Shown: in pieces, positions 60,301 to 64,000 of the stretch
Position numbering within the stretch: the stretch's first letter is position 1
Layout: every line of letters begins with the position of its first letter
NCBI GenBank assembly: GCA_007449985.2
Contig: VIIQ02000307.1
Location: 1-64,000, forward strand
Origin: Desmodesmus armatus
Taxonomy: Eukaryota; Chlorophyta; Chlorophyceae; Sphaeropleales; Scenedesmaceae
Reading direction: 5' to 3'
Length of the DNA stretch: 64,000 bases
Program-made: the position numbers and the translations under genes
Notes under the pieces: generated by a model
The model's database searches: none
Told to the model about the DNA's origin: nothing
Seen by the model: only the letters and a program-made list of their open reading frames with translations

Positions 60301-60914
60301 CCTTGGCAAAGGAGGGGTGGATGGCTGGGGGCAGGAAGGTGCCGTCCCTGTTCAGACCACTCTTCTCCACCACTTTGAGCTGCAGGGCAGCAAAGAAGAC
60401 GCAATCATTGTTTTGATCAGACCATCTGTGTGCAAGACGTCAAAACCAGCGTCGGATTGCTGCTGGCTGCACGTATCTGGCCCAGAGCGAGCGACAGACA
60501 GGCTGGCGCCCAGGCAGGCAGGCTGTTGCGCGACCACTGACCTGGAACTGTGCGTTCTCCTCCACAAACATCTGCAGGAGCAAACAACACGTGTCAGCAT
60601 AGTTCTCAAGCTGCATGCTGCTGCAGGCGCTGCTCTCGGCTGCATCTTGTGCTGCTCGGCTTCGTAAGTTGGCAGCTTGAGCTGCATGCGGCACTGCAAC
60701 CTTCTAAAGCACCATCCAAATCCTGCCATCAATTTGCAACACACTCCGAGCCCCGCAGGGCGCTGAGAAGTGCGTCTGCAGATGAGCAAGTTGTGCTGCC
60801 AGACAGACTCACGCTCCACTTGGCTGCGTTCACGATGCCGGCATCATGGTTCAGTTTGTATTCCTCTGGTGGACGATACACGCTGAAGTCCATCATAGCC
60901 ACTGGGAGAACCAT
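57382..60914 (-). CDS. KCS: 3-ketoacyl-CoA synthase (FAE1/KCS-type elongase)
   Basis: Ten exons: 60914-60813, 60571-60542, 60379-60217, 60070-59886, 59547-59330, 59072-59003, 58774-58600, 58345-58170, 57927-57821 and 57553-57382; all in phase, 465 residues. It condenses malonyl-CoA with acyl-CoA, the first step of very-long-chain fatty acid elongation in the ER. Conserved elements follow in order: [54 protein letters not shown] with active Cys about 145, [21 protein letters not shown] with His about 313, and [10 protein letters not shown] with Asn about 346. Exon 2 is a 30-bp microexon. Plant KCS proteins carry two N-terminal membrane helices before the DFSVY region; here the start is directly at that motif, and an in-frame TGA 15 bp upstream supports ATG 60914, so the anchor is missing or lies in an unseen exon. 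The C-terminus has an unusual acidic-basic tail ending ELGVAAL. Confidence 0.93.
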
Positions 60915-61246
60915 CTTGCTGCTTGTCTGTCAGTTGCCCCGGCTACTTGGCAGACGATATGCTTCGAATTAGCACTTAGTAGACTGTCGAACAGCTGTGG
61001 ATGATGGCCAGCAGTCGGGGGTGCTCACATGGACGCTGAAGCATGGGACCATGTTGCATCAGGTTTAGAGGCTCAACAACTGATGGCAAACGAACTGGCC
61101 CTTCCTCTGGCCCATGTGAGCGCTGGAACGCTTTTTTGATACCAAAATCTGTCCCCGCTCACGTGCCGAATTGCGCCAAACAGCTGTGCTGGCCCTTCAG
61201 CAGGAGCAGCACCATTGCCAGCCCACAGCCACAGCCACACTGCTCC
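60915..61246. other. 5' flank of KCS
   Basis: Short upstream region of the ketoacyl-CoA synthase gene before the first dispersed repeat copy. I saw no hydrophobic exon here that could supply the missing membrane helices, and no clear TATA box. Confidence 0.45.
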
Positions 61247-61577
61247 AGCCCTGCCTGCAGAGGCTGGTGCAGCGACAGGTTGGCCCAAAGAAGCTCAGGC
61301 AGGGCCAGCATGCGGCCCAGCGGTCCCAAGGACACGCATGGCGGCCCAAAGCTGCCGCCAGCAGGCCGTGCTTTGCAGGAAACTTGCCCTGGGTCACAAC
61401 AAGGCAGTCAGGGTGAAGGGTTGCGTGCAGTGTTCCAGCATCAACCTGTCTTGAGGCTAGGGCTGCTCCTCCTGAGAAACCTTCAGTCGTGCAACTGCAC
61501 CAGAGTCGGGGTGGGGCGCTGAGGGGACCTCATCCGGCGCTGTCCCAGGATCCTGCATGCTGCCAGCAGCAGTTTGC
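61247..61577 (+). repeat. Dispersed repeat, copy 1
   Basis: It begins CCCTGCCTGCAGAGGCTGG and ends GCATGCTGCCAGCAGCAG. It matches 63437-63804 in the same orientation along its length, with scattered substitutions and one gap of about 30 bp relative to copy 2. Confidence 0.85.
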
Positions 61578-62150
61578 CTGATTTGAGTGCGGCACACCTG
61601 ACAGCATGCTGGTTGGCATACTGCCGCAAGAGCAGTGGCTTCCTTGCAGTTTCCTTGCTTTTGGCGAGCCACATCGGCTGGGGTGCAGCCGTGCTGCCGG
61701 TAGGCTGGTGAGGGTGCAATATCACAGGCAGTGTGCTCGTCACTTCCCGAGCTACGCCATGCATTGTGCCAGGTGTCACAAAGCTGCACTACACGCAAGG
61801 CCACAGTCCTACCAGGCGGTCACAAACACTTTGGCAAGCCTCATCGCCTGGGACGCTGCCATGCTCCGGGTGGGCTGCTGGGGGTGCAATGTCAGGGAGT
61901 GTGCACGTCACTGCTGACGCTTTTGGGTGCTGTGCAGCCAAGCATCCTGCCAGGTACCATAAGCTGCACTGTGTACCAAGACACAGCGATACCAGGCTGC
62001 CACCAGCACTTGCCAGGCAATCACCAGGGTGTCCTGGGGGCTGAACTGTAGGCTGTTTAGCACAGGTCCCTCCATACAGCACCTGCACACAAACATGCCT
62101 GACCGCAGGATCCTGGCCCAGCATGCTCAAGCAGCAGCCACCCCAGCACA
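61457..62150 (-). pseudogene. Degenerate ankyrin-like repeat units
   Basis: Minus-strand frames read HGCTPADVARQKQGNCKEAT followed by ALAAV, close to the ankyrin pattern GxTPLxxAxxxGN.xxxxxLL. Two further diverged units of about 110-170 bp recur around 61783-61930 and 61961-62045 with stops and frame changes. The first unit runs directly into the dispersed repeat, which suggests a repeat-family fragment rather than a working gene. Family assignment is tentative. Confidence 0.4.
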
Positions 62151-63436
62151 TGGCCTAGCGCAGCATGACGACTGTTACGCTCCTGCGCCACATTTTGACA
62201 AGCCCTGCAGAGGGCCAGCGTTGTAGGGACATCAACGTCACTGATAGCTACGAGCGAATGTCCACTGGGCATAGTAAGCAGCAAGTGCTGATACCACCGC
62301 TGTGACAGCAGTACCACAGATGCCAAGCAATCAAAATGCATCTCAGCGTGGAGGGTGCCAAAAGACGGCCAGCCAGAAACATGCATGCAACATCAGGCTT
62401 CAGCTGGACGTTGCAGCCTGCAGGAGTGACAGGGTGCTGGGCATTGCTCATGCCAAAATGCCTTGCGAGGAGTCAGCCAGCAAGTATGCCTTGCCTTGCC
62501 TTGCACACAGCCAACAACACACCCAGGAATGATGGTGCACCTGCGCCGCGCATGGCATGTGACACTGTGCAACCCACAGGTACTGAATGGCATGTGCTTC
62601 ATGGACACAACAGCAATGTAGTGTCTTAGCTGTTAGCTACCATCCACAACTGGCATCGCTTTCACGTCCCGTGCCTAGCCGGCAGCCGGCTGCTTCAGAG
62701 GACTGCCATCTGCTTGGAACCTGCAAGAAGCCTACTGGTCAGGGCATCCGAGGCATGTTGCCACCCTCACAGCACTTTCTGCAACACTGTCGTCGGCTTT
62801 TGGAGGGCTGCTTGGCTCTCTGAGCAGCAGCCTGCCGCAGCCTCTCTGAGCTCAGACGTGCGGCAGGCTGAGCAACACGTGTTGTGCGCACGCAACGCAC
62901 CTCAGCAAACGAACTCACGCCGTCAGACGCGAGTGAGTATGCAGGAAAATGTGTGCAGGAAAGCCTGGTGTGGGTGATTCCCATGTCGAGCACGTCACGA
63001 TTACGGTGTGCATGCCGGCCTCCCTGCTTCCTAGGCATTTGTGCTCCAGGCACCACCCCAGGTGGTGAGAGATGGTGAGGATGATCCTCAAACTCTGGTG
63101 CTGGGAGATCTCCGGGAGATGCACTGGCCCAGAAATATCCTGCGCCGTGGTCCACAACATACAGTACAGTAAAGTATGATGCAGTTATTACAGGACTCCC
63201 ATCAGAATCATGCAGGCGTTGCTGGGATTTTGAAAGTTCCAGCCTGGGCACTGGCCGAGTTGAGCGCGCCACACAGGCAAGGGCGCTGGAGGGTGCCCAT
63301 AGGCCCTACTTGGCGTACCCCAGTCTCTCAGATTGGGTGTGAACGCGACCAGACAAACCCCGCCATGCCAAATGGCAATTCTGGTAGCATTTTGTCTCAT
63401 TTTACTAAAATGGCTAGTAGCCCTGCCTGGGCTAGT
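62151..63436. other. Uninterpreted region at the right end
   Basis: A 178-codon minus frame (62739-63272) contains YFTVLYVVDHGAGYFWASAS but opens with GTG and has no flanking exon or known domain. The remainder shows no gene. Genes that continue beyond the right edge cannot be judged. Confidence 0.35.
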
Positions 63437-63804
63437 AGCCCTGCCTGCAGAGGCTGGTGCAGCAAAAGGTTGGCCCAACGAAGCTCAGGCAGGGCCAGCA
63501 TGCGGCCCAGCGGTGCCAAGGACACGCATGCAGGCCCAAAGCTGCCGCTACCAGGCCGTGCTTTGCGAAAAAGTTGCCCTGGGTCACAACAAGGCAGTCA
63601 GGGTGAAGGGTTGCGTGCAGCGTTCTTACTAGCATCAAGGTGTGTTAAGGCTAGGGCTCAGCCCTAGCCTTTACAGGATGAGCAGGCTGCTCATCCTGGG
63701 AGAAACTTCAGTCGTGCAATCGCACCAGAGTGCGGGTGGGGTGCTGAGGGACCTCACCCGGCGCTGTCCCAGGATCCTGCATGCTGCTAGCAGCAGCTTG
63801 CCAC
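63437..63804 (+). repeat. Dispersed repeat, copy 2
   Basis: Second, same-orientation copy of the 61247-61577 element, about 2.2 kb away. It differs by substitutions and by an extra segment containing two perfect inverted repeats (63647-63697). Confidence 0.85.
63647..63697. repeat. Two adjacent perfect inverted repeats
   Basis: 63647-63671 is a 12-bp perfect inverted repeat with a 1-bp centre (AAGGCTAGGGCT / AGCCCTAGCCTT). 63675-63697 is an 11-bp perfect inverted repeat with a 1-bp centre (AGGATGAGCAG / CTGCTCATCCT). Copy 1 of the surrounding repeat lacks most of both. Confidence 0.85.
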
Positions 63805-64000
63805 AGACTTGCCGACATGCCGTGTCTGCTGCAGTGCAGCATGGCTTGTGTGCGCAGCGCTAGCAGTCTTTTTTGGTGCTCCCTTGGGTCAGCATGGGTG
63901 TGAACATGCTGCTGGTTGGCTAGGCAGGGTGTCCCAGGGCGCTAAGCTCCTGCGGCTGTGGTCCATTATGTGCTGCCGCGCCCTTAGTCAAACCTCCTTG

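Noticed and set aside
62739..63272. 178-codon minus frame with YFTVLYVVDHGAGYFW
   Set aside because: No ATG, no recognised domain, no splice-compatible neighbours within the window.

Overview
The window looks like nuclear DNA of a chlorophyte green alga, probably order Chlamydomonadales. It is GC-rich, with CAG/GCT microsatellites that encode Gln, Ala and Ser runs. Genes carry many short exons with clean GT..AG junctions (acceptors usually TGCAG) and phases that agree. The gene set is eukaryotic and plastid-bearing: a plastidic ATP/ADP translocator, a very-long-chain 3-ketoacyl-CoA synthase and ARP6. All exon models were built by hand from reading frames, splice sites and phase; none was checked against transcripts.

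Layout, left to right: a secreted Cys-rich protein (-, 63-2462); an unrecognised Gln/Ala-rich protein (-, 4530-6718); a dCTP pyrophosphatase-like gene (-, 8372-9415) flanked by arrays of copies of its own exon ends; a CFAP157-like coiled-coil protein (-, 9931-14626); a plastid ATP/ADP carrier (-, 16519-20961); ARP6 (-, 22639-29442); DNA polymerase iota (+, 30141-38392), head-to-head with ARP6, with a small secreted Cys-rich gene nested antisense in its last intron (35761-36470); a half-size ABCG transporter (-, 40684-46196); a gene-poor stretch; an unrecognised type I membrane protein (-, 49499-55222); a 3-ketoacyl-CoA synthase (-, 57382-60914); and a right end of dispersed repeats and ankyrin-like remnants.

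The genes do not form a pathway. They are independent housekeeping and surface functions: H2A.Z chromatin, translesion synthesis, nucleotide-pool cleaning, plastid energy exchange, lipid elongation, export and cilium. The shared feature of interest is architectural. In at least six genes, introns or flanks hold tandem duplications that include an exon-intron junction, leaving extra or decayed splice sites beside the ones used. Also notable are polymerase iota in an alga with a PCNA-binding motif in the animal position, a dCTPP1 homologue that has lost two metal ligands, an intron bounded by a perfect 13-bp direct repeat, and a near-perfect 57-bp hairpin in an ABCG intron.
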